This document shows, one piece after another, positions 53,289 through 62,483 of a stretch of DNA of 64,000 nt. This stretch comes from Periweissella cryptocerci (GTDB lineage Bacteria > Bacillota > Bacilli > Lactobacillales > Lactobacillaceae): positions 2,914,001-2,978,000 of the forward strand of contig NZ_CP037940.1 in NCBI RefSeq assembly GCF_004358325.1, read 5' to 3'. The notes below the pieces were generated by a model, which was given only the letters and a program-made list of their open reading frames with translations, was not told where the DNA came from and made no database searches. How positions within the stretch are numbered: position 1 is the stretch's first letter; every line of letters starts with the position of its first letter. The position numbers were made by a program, and so were the translations under genes.

Positions 53289-56200
53289 ATGGAAAAAACG
53301 GTTGATAACACTACGGATACAGGATTTATTGCTAGTGACGATTATTATTCTATTTTTAAAAAGAATTTGGGATTTGGTACAAAGAATGAACCAAGTAACT
53401 TCACGGTGAACGAAAATAATCCATATCCAAATCAGCTTGAAAAAGCGGTGCTATGGATGACAAAGAATCAAGAGTATACCACACAAGAATTAAGTGAGGC
53501 TGTGAATGAATTAGTTGTGAATGCTTCTATTGAGCAGAAACTTGTTAAATTAGATGTTGGTGTTGTTGACGTTGTACGTACTTTGTCTAGTGGACGAACT
53601 GTTAATAATAAAATGCTAACCATTAATGGTGTTGAGACAAATACTTCGGTTAAAGATATTTTGGGTGATATTGATGGTTTTGATATATCTGATTTTGCGT
53701 TTTATTGTGAATCTGATGAAGCAAAGCCTAAGAAATTTGTAAGGCGTGATGGTTCTGAACGTGTTGATAATGTATTTGGAAGTGTTCAAATTGTTTCTTT
53801 AAAAAATGATATTAAAGATAATGATTCTGGGGAGTACATGTTACGCCAGTTTTTTCCAACTATAGAGTCTGGTGACAAACCTTGGATAAGCTCTTGGAAC
53901 GTTCACAACGCAAATCGTTTAGTTGCTATTAATAATCTGTATAAAGTTACTAAGAAAAGGTTTGAGGAAAAGGGCGGTGCTATTGATGTTGCTGGACTAG
54001 AACGTAATTTGGCTTCACCGTTTGATACTGAAATTCATAAAATTGAAGTTGCTAGAAATGAATTGGCTGACGGAACTCGTCCTTTGAGTGATTATTTTGT
54101 ATTGCAGCAAGGTTCTTTTGTTAATAACCGTCTTTCTCTTGATGATTTTTATGAAAATGGTGGCTTTTCATCTGATACATCAATTGTTTCGGCTGCTTTA
54201 GCATGTTCCAAGTTATATGTTAGTGGTGGAAAAGGTAAACCAATTTTAATTGATGAAGATGTTATTCAAAAAATAAAAAAAGTCCGAGATGAAAGTATTA
54301 ATGGTTTGGACGAAATTAGTGAAATGACTCCTGAAAAAGAACAAGGTAGTATTGCTTTTTTGTTTAAGGATAGGCTAAAACGGCATTCTTATGGGAAGTC
54401 CACGAAATTTGACACATTATATTATAACGCCAAGGGCTGGCGTGCTGGTGTGAGTGTTCCTCGCTATGGCGTTGTATATGCTCTTGACTCTTTTAAAGCA
54501 CAGTATGATGAGTTTTTAAATTACAAGTTAATGAATGATTATGAAAAAGAGCTGGATTCTGATTATGCTAAGCCGTTTATGACTAAGAAAAACATCAATA
54601 AGTCAACTCAAGCAGCGATGGAAAATTCATCATTTTATCAAAATGGGTTTAAATATGTCGAGTTTGATAATGATGTTGATTTAGGTAGTATAGGTACCAT
54701 TGAAGCGGAATGGGCTAATTATTTTTATAGTTTTCCTGAAGTACCGTTTGAGCAACCAGATATTAGATTCCGAAAGCTAGGTAATTATCGGTCAGCAGGT
54801 ATTTTCTTTCCCGGTGCTAATTCAATTGCTATTGATGGTAATAGTATTTATTCACTTACGCATGAATATGCTCACTATTTGGACTATCATTTCAAGCCAG
54901 GTAAAAATTTGTCTATGGACGATGATTTTATGAAAATTGTTGATACGTATAGAAATAGGATTGATGAGCTTGATCATGATAGTTATGTGTATAAACATAA
55001 AGGGTATTTCTCAACGCCTACTGAAGTTTTTGCTAGAGCTTTTGAGCTATATAAGAAAAGCCAAGAAAACGATGATAAAAATATGTTTTTGGCTCCTCAA
55101 AAAACTTATGACAATGAAACTGATTATCAATTGTTGAACAATGGGTTGAAAGAACTTGCCTTTGCGTACTTTGATAAAGTTGGTTTGAATATCGGTAAGG
55201 AATCTATTGAAAAAGAAATGGCGAATAATGGTGTTGAGCAGTTAGAGGCAAGCAAGATTACTCAGACAAACGAGGGCACAAAAAAAGTCCAACAACCTAC
55301 GTTGCCAGACTCTTCTTTACAGCTTTTTAGTTTAACGTGGATAACTTCGCCCCTTAAAACCTCCACACAGAATGATGAGTTTTTGTTTAGTGAGAGCTAC
55401 TCAAATCATACAAATCAAACTCTCCCTTTAACTAAAAGTATAGCAGATTTTGACAAACCTAACAATAAGCTCCAATTGAAACTGGGATTGAAATTAGCGA
55501 GTTATAAGTTACCAAAAGAATATTTAGATGAGCGCGAACAAGAAAATACAGAACTAGAAAATAATAAGAATAACAAACGTCCATACTTAACGAATTTATT
55601 GTTTCAAAACAGTGAAGTGACAATGTTCATTCCAGGCTCTACCAAAAGAGATTTTTATGCAAAAAAAGATGGTCGTGATGTTTTCCAATTTGCAGCTCCT
55701 CAAAACAACGCTCCTGACTCTTATTTTGATTTTTCAAAAGCTTTGGTTGTTCCCAATGATGTTGATTTTGAACTGACTAACGGAAATGTATTACCGATAG
55801 AACAATTTAAATATTTACAGGATAATAGAAGTCGTTTTGTATTACAGTTTATGAATTCCATGAACGATATTCATCAAGCGTATATTCATCATGAAGATGA
55901 AAATGTACAGAATCATAGCAAATATCAGCGTGTTTCACTTTTCCAACAAGCTAACTTATTGGGGTGGGACGTTGAGAGACGCAAAATAGATGAAGGACTG
56001 GATTTAAGTGAATCATTAAGTGCAGTTAATCAAGTTTTAAGTCCAGATACTAATTTGGTTTGGCAATTGGGAGGTGAAAAACCAATGAATGTGGCACCTG
56101 ATAATGATTTAGATAATTCTGGTATAGAAGAAACTGAGCATGAAGTTAGCGAAGGTCTTTATAGTGCGTTACGCAACATTGGTACTGAGCAAGTTTTAAA

Positions 56201-59200
56201 TGTTGCCGGAGTAGGTTCCGTAAAATATTTAGCCGTTTTTGGTCATGATGACGCTGTTATTTCTGTTACTAGTGGCTTTGACGATGGTCGTGCACGGTCT
56301 TTTAATGGACGCATAGTTTTTGATAATAAATCGTCAAAATACCGATTAGAAACGGATTCAAGGCAAGCCGATGATTTTGTTTTAGTAAGCAATTATCTTG
56401 GACTTAAAGAAATTGTTGAAAGTTCAGATTTCCTTAGCGCATATGTTAATTCTTGGAATGAGTATCGCCGTAACGCGAACGCTAGGAATGGTCTTGTTGC
56501 CGACGATGGCATTTTGGATAGTTCCGCTATTCGGCTTGAACAGGTCGATATACCCGGTGAGAAGTTAGCAAATTTTCAAGATATATCTTTTCATGACAAG
56601 TTTAGTTCAATTGATTCGGTTGTTGAGTACGAGTTATTGAAAAACAGAGAAGGAACTGAAACAAAAAGCATTATTGATCTGTTGTCTGAACAATCTAGCA
56701 TGGGTGATAGTGAATTAGGTACTTTAATTAAGTCGATGGTGGATGATTATTATGATTATCCCACAGGTGATGTTTTTATCCATGTTTCTGAGAATGGTAT
56801 GCAAGTTACTTCGTCATCTGCGTTACTTTCTTCTGAACATGTTTCCTGGAACCATGTAGGAGCGGTTGCTAACAAATTATTGACCGATAAAGGGCTAGTT
56901 TATCAGCCTGAACAAGTGATTCAAAATGGTTATGCAGCGGATTCCAGTGATGATAATGTAGACGCAAGAAAAGACGTTTTGGAGTCTGGTCATAATGCCT
57001 ATCTCGCCAGTGAGACGTTTAAAGATGAGTTCCAAAAAGTGGTTGAGAGTGGTAATGCTTCAACATTTAAGATGGCAACTCAAGAAAATGAAGTAACAAT
57101 ATCACCAAATTTTAAATTTAATGGTGATGTTACCTATAATGTTTCAATTGGTGATAGTAATATTCGGATAAATGTAAATCAAGATTTTGCAGTGAATTAT
57201 CAGGTTTTTTTAGACCATAATTGGCAGGAGCATGATGAATTTTTAACATTTGGAATTTCACATTATTTGACTACTAATGAGTTTAAGGCAAGTTTTGTTA
57301 ATAGTTGGAATTCTTGGAGAAAAGCTGAAAATATCAGCGGAGGACGTGATGAAAATGATGGATTATATCCAGAATATGTAGATTCATATCCGATTAAAAA
57401 AGTTACTGATGGTTGGCTTAGAGAGAAGTTTAGCACTGATACGAAACTAAAATTAGCAATGCTTGTTCATAATAATCCTAGTTTAAGCGATTCAGAAATT
57501 GGACAAAGTTTAGCAAATGAGTGTAATAAAGAAAAAATTCATTTAGCTGGATCAAAAGAAGATGCAATTTATGGTATTTCTAGTGAGGAAAGTTATGATG
57601 TTGTAATCGGTGTTGACGGACTACATTTTGCAGCTACAACTGCTGAAGTACCTAACTCTTTTCTTTCTTGGGATGAGATTGGTGGGCAATTGAAAAATTT
57701 AATCATTAATAATGAATATTTTGTCGATTATCTTGGAAAAAATGAAACTTCGGAATTTAAAAAATTATTAGTTGGAAGTATAGATGGAACGCTTGATACA
57801 GTATCAGAAGATTTAAATAAGCGATTGCAGAATGAAAATTTACGGTCATTGAGTGTTCCAATTAAATATGACAATGGGATTAGTTTAACTTCAGATTTAT
57901 TGTTTAAGAATACAATTTTCTGGGATGAAAAGAAAAGCTGTGATTTTGTGGTTCATCAAGATGTTGATGGTAAAGATATTGTTATTATGAGTGGAAATTA
58001 TGATTCGCTAGGTGTTAATACTGCGAGTCAAATAAAGGGGTTGTTAGAAGCTGCGTATTATACTTTTAATCCTACTTCTGATTCTAAAGTTGAGGAAGTG
58101 GAGCAGATTGAAGATACTCATGATAACTCAACAAATGAAATTAGTGATGATTTACCAGTTTCAAATTTAAATACCGAAAACTTTATTGCCTCTAAAATTG
58201 ACAATGATGATTCTAAATCATTGTTTTTACATGGTTATTTGCAAAACCGTAAAGGGGTCATTAGCATTCTTGATCGAGTAATTGTTACTGATAATTTGGG
58301 GCAAGAGAAGATATACAATGCAGATGATAATCGTTTTAGTGCAGATGAGTTGGCTATGATGGATAAAAAATATGTGCGTTGGGCTACTGTATATAATTAT
58401 GATGGTATTGAGAAACTTGAGTATAATGTTGCACATCGTGAATATGAGTTGCAACAAAAATGGCATAAAGGTGACTTAAATCCTAAATTTTATGAAGAAA
58501 ACAATTTAAATGTGTTTTCACCCGTTACAGAAGTGGCTTCTAACGTTGTTAAACAAAATGAGAGTGTAATTACCCCAAATGATACTAAACCTTCAGAAAA
58601 TGAAAAAGAGATGGCTATTTCAGTTGATGATGGGATTAGCAATGATGTTTCGGCAAACAATGTAACTCAGTATTGGTATGAATTAATGCAGCGTCCAGTT
58701 GGATTAGGTGCGCAACCCAAAGGATTTATTGCTAAAAATGATGATAAGAACGATAAGTACGGAGCTGTTGCGTACTCAAATAAACTTGATTTAAACGAAA
58801 TTGCTAATTATGACTTGAAATATATTGGAAGTGGAAGTGATTATGATTCTGCTGTGGCAAATTCAAATATTAGTGATTTAAATGATAAAGTGCTAAATAT
58901 ACTGTCATTTTTGAATGAGGAACAATGGGATTTATGTTTTGACGCACTTGATGTGATTCATGATGACCCTAATCGTGTTGATAAAGTTACTGCTGGGTTT
59001 ATGGAAATTGCTAAAGAACAAGGTGAGCCCATTAGTACTTTGTTGAGTGATTATTTGGAATTAAATGAATTACCGCTAGATGAAAAGGTGGTTAATTCAC
59101 TTCAAAAATATGAACAAACTGGAAACTATCATTTTGTTGATTTAGCCAATGAGTATAGTTATGGTGGGTTAGTTAAGTACTCCGATAATTTAATCGGTTT

Positions 59201-59540
59201 AGATAAATGTGATAAGGTAATGAAGAAAAAAGTGCAAGCTGTTCTTGAAGAATTTATTGCTACTGAAGTTAAACCTGGTATTACGGTTGGCAGTATTATT
59301 AAAAAGAATAACTTGCAAATTGATGTTACTCCTCAACAAGATGATTATAAATTGCAAACATTAGAGCACTTCATGAATGCCGTAAAAAAGTCTAAAGTTG
59401 ATGTTACTAGTGAAGAATTGAAAAATTTAAAAAATTGGTACTTGAGTGGAAATAAAAATGTTGATGGTTTAGGTAATGTGTTTAGTGATATTCCAAGTTT
59501 GGGTAATGCTAAGCAAAAGCTTGAAGGTAAAAGACGCTAA
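53289..59540 (+). CDS. Giant polyvalent protein with HExxH metallopeptidase domain
   Basis: A 2083-residue protein with no signal peptide or membrane helix. A zincin-like domain (about 440-620) carries HEYAH at 525-529 and a downstream Glu at 579 (TEVFARAFE), fitting an HExxH...E metal site. After a spacer, two related modules begin around FLSAYVNSWNEYRR (1048) and FKASFVNSWNSWRK (1332), each followed by a segment like SWNHVG/SWDEIG. The C-terminal third has RPVGLGAQPKG at 1802-1812, which I associate with polyvalent-protein-associated domains. Such proteins are known from phages and conjugative elements and are thought to enter the recipient and counter host defence. GAGGTG sets the ATG at 53289. 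Confidence 0.8.
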   Translation: MEKTVDNTTDTGFIASDDYYSIFKKNLGFGTKNEPSNFTVNENNPYPNQLEKAVLWMTKNQEYTTQELSEAVNELVVNASIEQKLVKLDVGVVDVVRTLSSGRTVNNKMLTINGVETNTSVKDILGDIDGFDISDFAFYCESDEAKPKKFVRRDGSERVDNVFGSVQIVSLKNDIKDNDSGEYMLRQFFPTIESGDKPWISSWNVHNANRLVAINNLYKVTKKRFEEKGGAIDVAGLERNLASPFDTEIHKIEVARNELADGTRPLSDYFVLQQGSFVNNRLSLDDFYENGGFSSDTSIVSAALACSKLYVSGGKGKPILIDEDVIQKIKKVRDESINGLDEISEMTPEKEQGSIAFLFKDRLKRHSYGKSTKFDTLYYNAKGWRAGVSVPRYGVVYALDSFKAQYDEFLNYKLMNDYEKELDSDYAKPFMTKKNINKSTQAAMENSSFYQNGFKYVEFDNDVDLGSIGTIEAEWANYFYSFPEVPFEQPDIRFRKLGNYRSAGIFFPGANSIAIDGNSIYSLTHEYAHYLDYHFKPGKNLSMDDDFMKIVDTYRNRIDELDHDSYVYKHKGYFSTPTEVFARAFELYKKSQENDDKNMFLAPQKTYDNETDYQLLNNGLKELAFAYFDKVGLNIGKESIEKEMANNGVEQLEASKITQTNEGTKKVQQPTLPDSSLQLFSLTWITSPLKTSTQNDEFLFSESYSNHTNQTLPLTKSIADFDKPNNKLQLKLGLKLASYKLPKEYLDEREQENTELENNKNNKRPYLTNLLFQNSEVTMFIPGSTKRDFYAKKDGRDVFQFAAPQNNAPDSYFDFSKALVVPNDVDFELTNGNVLPIEQFKYLQDNRSRFVLQFMNSMNDIHQAYIHHEDENVQNHSKYQRVSLFQQANLLGWDVERRKIDEGLDLSESLSAVNQVLSPDTNLVWQLGGEKPMNVAPDNDLDNSGIEETEHEVSEGLYSALRNIGTEQVLNVAGVGSVKYLAVFGHDDAVISVTSGFDDGRARSFNGRIVFDNKSSKYRLETDSRQADDFVLVSNYLGLKEIVESSDFLSAYVNSWNEYRRNANARNGLVADDGILDSSAIRLEQVDIPGEKLANFQDISFHDKFSSIDSVVEYELLKNREGTETKSIIDLLSEQSSMGDSELGTLIKSMVDDYYDYPTGDVFIHVSENGMQVTSSSALLSSEHVSWNHVGAVANKLLTDKGLVYQPEQVIQNGYAADSSDDNVDARKDVLESGHNAYLASETFKDEFQKVVESGNASTFKMATQENEVTISPNFKFNGDVTYNVSIGDSNIRINVNQDFAVNYQVFLDHNWQEHDEFLTFGISHYLTTNEFKASFVNSWNSWRKAENISGGRDENDGLYPEYVDSYPIKKVTDGWLREKFSTDTKLKLAMLVHNNPSLSDSEIGQSLANECNKEKIHLAGSKEDAIYGISSEESYDVVIGVDGLHFAATTAEVPNSFLSWDEIGGQLKNLIINNEYFVDYLGKNETSEFKKLLVGSIDGTLDTVSEDLNKRLQNENLRSLSVPIKYDNGISLTSDLLFKNTIFWDEKKSCDFVVHQDVDGKDIVIMSGNYDSLGVNTASQIKGLLEAAYYTFNPTSDSKVEEVEQIEDTHDNSTNEISDDLPVSNLNTENFIASKIDNDDSKSLFLHGYLQNRKGVISILDRVIVTDNLGQEKIYNADDNRFSADELAMMDKKYVRWATVYNYDGIEKLEYNVAHREYELQQKWHKGDLNPKFYEENNLNVFSPVTEVASNVVKQNESVITPNDTKPSENEKEMAISVDDGISNDVSANNVTQYWYELMQRPVGLGAQPKGFIAKNDDKNDKYGAVAYSNKLDLNEIANYDLKYIGSGSDYDSAVANSNISDLNDKVLNILSFLNEEQWDLCFDALDVIHDDPNRVDKVTAGFMEIAKEQGEPISTLLSDYLELNELPLDEKVVNSLQKYEQTGNYHFVDLANEYSYGGLVKYSDNLIGLDKCDKVMKKKVQAVLEEFIATEVKPGITVGSIIKKNNLQIDVTPQQDDYKLQTLEHFMNAVKKSKVDVTSEELKNLKNWYLSGNKNVDGLGNVFSDIPSLGNAKQKLEGKRR

Positions 59541-59550
59541 ATATGAATAT

Positions 59551-59588
59551 GGTGTGTTGAATTTTAGAAATTCAGCACACCTTTTTTT
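59551..59588 (+). terminator. Terminator of the giant gene
   Basis: GGTGTGTTGAATT pairs with AATTCAGCACACC, then seven Ts. Confidence 0.92.
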
Positions 59589-59694
59589 GTTGGTTTCATA
59601 CTTTTTTCAACGGTTTCTATCGTAGTACTCTTATATCCGTTAATAATATGTTGATGTCATACTTTAATTTATAAATTTAGATTGGAGAATAAGT

Positions 59695-61467
59695 ATGAGT
59701 ACAGTTATTTTGGCAGAAAAACCAGACCAAGCACAAAATATTGCGCTGGGATTATTCGGGAAAATTACAAAAGTAGGAATCAATGTTTATTCTGGTTTTT
59801 CTGATATTTTGAACGATGATGTAAAAATTGTTCATGCTCAAGGTCATTTATTTGGTTTAAAATCACCTGAAGAATATTTTAGTAATCTTGATAGTAATCA
59901 TTGGCGGTTGAGTGATTTGCCTTTTTTCTTGCCTGACAATCCCAGTTTTCAATATTCTGGATTTACATCTAAACAAAAGGATTGGTCAAAAAAATTGTAT
60001 GAGTCAATAGCTAAGGAAGTTAGAGCTGCTTCTAATATTATTATCGCTACTGATCCAGACCGTGAAGGTGAGCATATTGCCTATTTAGTTTTAAATAGGA
60101 TTGGCATTATGAAAAACAATAAACCAACGAAACCACTAAAAAGAGCGTGGTTTAATGATATGACTGCTCGTGAATTTCAACGTGCTTTTGCAAATTTGCG
60201 CGATTGGAAGGAAACGTATAATTTTCATATTGAGGCTTTAGCTCGCCAAATTGCGGACTGGGAGTTTGGGTATAACTTGACTCGTGCTGTGACCCTCGGT
60301 CTGAGAAATCAAGAGCATTATGCACCTAAAAATACGGGTGGTTTTTCGATTGGGCGTGTTCAGACGCCTATTTTACAGTTAATTGGAATGCGTGAAAAAC
60401 AGATTCAAGAGTATAAACCTATTAAACATTGGAGTATTAGCGCGATAGATAAGTCTGCGAATATTCAATTTAATAATTCTGTGCAATATGATTCATTTGA
60501 TGAAGCTACTAAAGTATGTTCTGGTTTGGATGAAACTGCTAAGGTAGTCTCGGTTGAAACTATAAAAAAAACAAAAGCAGCTCCTAAATTATTGTCAATG
60601 GTTGAAGTGGAGCAATTGGCTGGTGAACGATGGGGTTATGCACCAATTGAAGTTGATGACCTTATTGAAAAGTTGTATTTGAAAAAGTTAATGTCATATC
60701 CGCGTGGTTCATCAAGATATATTACAGATGAAGTGTTCGCTTATTTGTTGGAACATTTAGATGACTATAAAAAAATGGTTGGATTAGAGTTTGACGCTGT
60801 GAATACTACTCCACGTAAGGAATATGTAGATAATTCTAAAGTCTCGGCTCACTATGCACTCGTTCCTTCTGTAAATGTTATTGATTTATCTAAGTTACCA
60901 GATGATGAAGCGAATATTTTACGTTTAGTTACTGAAGCTACTTTGATGATGTTTGCTCCTGATTGGGAGTACGAGGAAACAACGGTCATTTTAGATAATG
61001 GGGTTGAGTTAAAGGCAACTGGTAAGGTGACAATTGCTCAAGGCTGGCGAGAATTTGATAAAACAAGTGTTGTCGATGTTGAAATGCCAAATTATTCGGT
61101 ATCTAGTTATATTAATGTTTCGACTAAACTTGTTGAGGGCGTTAATACAAAACCTAAGCGGTTAACGCAAGCGACTTTGGTTAAGGGACTCAAGAAGTTA
61201 AAGTTGGGAACTGAAGCAACCCGTTCTGAAATTATTAATCAATTGTTGAATAAAAAACAATATTTGAAACTACAAAAAAAAGAACTTTTTTTAACCGATA
61301 AAGCGACGATTGTTCTTGAATTCATCCATGGGTCTATTGATGTTCCTACAACAACTATGTGGGAAGAACAGCTTTGTTTGATTGGTGAAGGTAAAGCTAG
61401 TTTAGATTCATTTATTAAGATTGTTCGTGATGATATTAAAGAAAAAGTTGCTGAGTTTGCTGCTTAA
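59695..61467 (+). CDS. Plasmid-type IA topoisomerase (topoisomerase III-like)
   Basis: A 590-residue type IA topoisomerase of the TopB/TraE kind seen on Gram-positive conjugative plasmids. It has Toprim VILAEKPDQAQ, DPDREGEH, the central RVQTPIL and the catalytic loop MSYPRGSSRYI, where the Tyr of YPR is the likely nucleophile; most relatives read YPRT. There are no C-terminal zinc fingers. It differs strongly from the chromosomal topA at 17301. It probably decatenates or relaxes element DNA during replication and transfer. TTGGAGA precedes the ATG. Confidence 0.92.
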   Translation: MSTVILAEKPDQAQNIALGLFGKITKVGINVYSGFSDILNDDVKIVHAQGHLFGLKSPEEYFSNLDSNHWRLSDLPFFLPDNPSFQYSGFTSKQKDWSKKLYESIAKEVRAASNIIIATDPDREGEHIAYLVLNRIGIMKNNKPTKPLKRAWFNDMTAREFQRAFANLRDWKETYNFHIEALARQIADWEFGYNLTRAVTLGLRNQEHYAPKNTGGFSIGRVQTPILQLIGMREKQIQEYKPIKHWSISAIDKSANIQFNNSVQYDSFDEATKVCSGLDETAKVVSVETIKKTKAAPKLLSMVEVEQLAGERWGYAPIEVDDLIEKLYLKKLMSYPRGSSRYITDEVFAYLLEHLDDYKKMVGLEFDAVNTTPRKEYVDNSKVSAHYALVPSVNVIDLSKLPDDEANILRLVTEATLMMFAPDWEYEETTVILDNGVELKATGKVTIAQGWREFDKTSVVDVEMPNYSVSSYINVSTKLVEGVNTKPKRLTQATLVKGLKKLKLGTEATRSEIINQLLNKKQYLKLQKKELFLTDKATIVLEFIHGSIDVPTTTMWEEQLCLIGEGKASLDSFIKIVRDDIKEKVAEFAA

Positions 61468-61481
61468 ATTGGAGAGTGAAA

Positions 61482-62255
61482 ATGAAAAAAAGTTACGTTG
61501 AGTTTACTGGATGTGTATTATTAATGGATTCTAAGCCTATGATTAGTGATTTAGCGGATAAATATCAGGTAATCAAGGTTCAACCTGAATATATTTTGCC
61601 TCGAATTGTTGATGATACAGAGGTTAATGACGCAGTTAGCGTTATTGTAAAAGGTAATGATTTTGTAAATAAATTAGATCAATTAGAAGAACGCGGATTA
61701 GTAGAAGTTCGTGGTGAACTTTATCTCAATCCTAAAGGTGAATTGGTTGTGATTGCTTCTGATATTACTAAAGTTAACAGTAATGGTAGTTATGGGTTAA
61801 TGGTTTCTGCGTTATCAAAATGGTATCGAGAAAATAAATATACTAGTGTCAGCGATGTTGACTATCCTGGGGTTAATGAAAAGGTGGTTGAAGAAAAAAA
61901 TGTTAAGTCGCATACTGATTTGCTAAACAAAGACGTAGATGACGGTTATTTAGATGGATTTAAAGAAATGGTGAAATCAGCTTCACCAGACCCTGATTTG
62001 GATAAAACGGCTTTAATTGAGGATACAGTGTTAGCAAAACGGAAACACGACTTTAATCCTAACGTAAAGGATGACGTTGTTGAGAAGCCAGTTAATGATG
62101 AACCTGTTGAAATCGAGCGTTCATCTGAAGTTCGCGAAAGCGTTGAAGCAACTGATGATACTGATGTGGATAGTGGTGTTGATACTTTTGTACCTGAGAG
62201 CAAAAAATCAAATGAAGAAATATTGAATGTTTTTGACGATGAGGATGATATGTAA
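61482..62255 (+). CDS. SSB-like protein with acidic tail
   Basis: A 257-residue protein. The N-terminal 105 residues look like an OB fold (YVEFTGCVLLMD, VSVIVKG, VEVRGELYLNPKGELVVI). The rest is acidic and disordered, ending NVFDDEDDM, which recalls the acidic tip of single-stranded DNA-binding proteins, though the final Pro-Phe is missing. It likely coats single strands in transfer or replication. GGAGAG at 61471-61476 supports the ATG at 61482. It follows the topoisomerase by 14 bases and overlaps the next start (TAATG). Confidence 0.6.
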   Translation: MKKSYVEFTGCVLLMDSKPMISDLADKYQVIKVQPEYILPRIVDDTEVNDAVSVIVKGNDFVNKLDQLEERGLVEVRGELYLNPKGELVVIASDITKVNSNGSYGLMVSALSKWYRENKYTSVSDVDYPGVNEKVVEEKNVKSHTDLLNKDVDDGYLDGFKEMVKSASPDPDLDKTALIEDTVLAKRKHDFNPNVKDDVVEKPVNDEPVEIERSSEVRESVEATDDTDVDSGVDTFVPESKKSNEEILNVFDDEDDM

Positions 62256-62431
62256 TGAAGAGACCATTAAAAAAAACGAACACTAATATCATGACTGGTC
62301 AACATTCTAAGTGGTTGCAAGCTATTCAATCTCATAATTTAGTGTCATATGTTAAATTTGGATCTAAGTGTGGTGTTGATGTTTATTCAGTGCCACTTGT
62401 TCATTGTCGTTTTGATCGTTCATTAAAGTAA
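62255..62431 (+). CDS. Small hypothetical protein
   Basis: A 58-residue basic protein (MKRPLKKTNTNIMTGQHSKW...) whose ATG overlaps the preceding stop by one base. It contains two Cys and several aromatic residues; no family recognised. Tight coupling to the SSB-like gene is the main support. Confidence 0.5.
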   Translation: MKRPLKKTNTNIMTGQHSKWLQAIQSHNLVSYVKFGSKCGVDVYSVPLVHCRFDRSLK

Positions 62432-62483
62432 TTGGTATAGATATTATGTCAAAATCGCTCAAAATGACGGTAGGGGGTGAATA

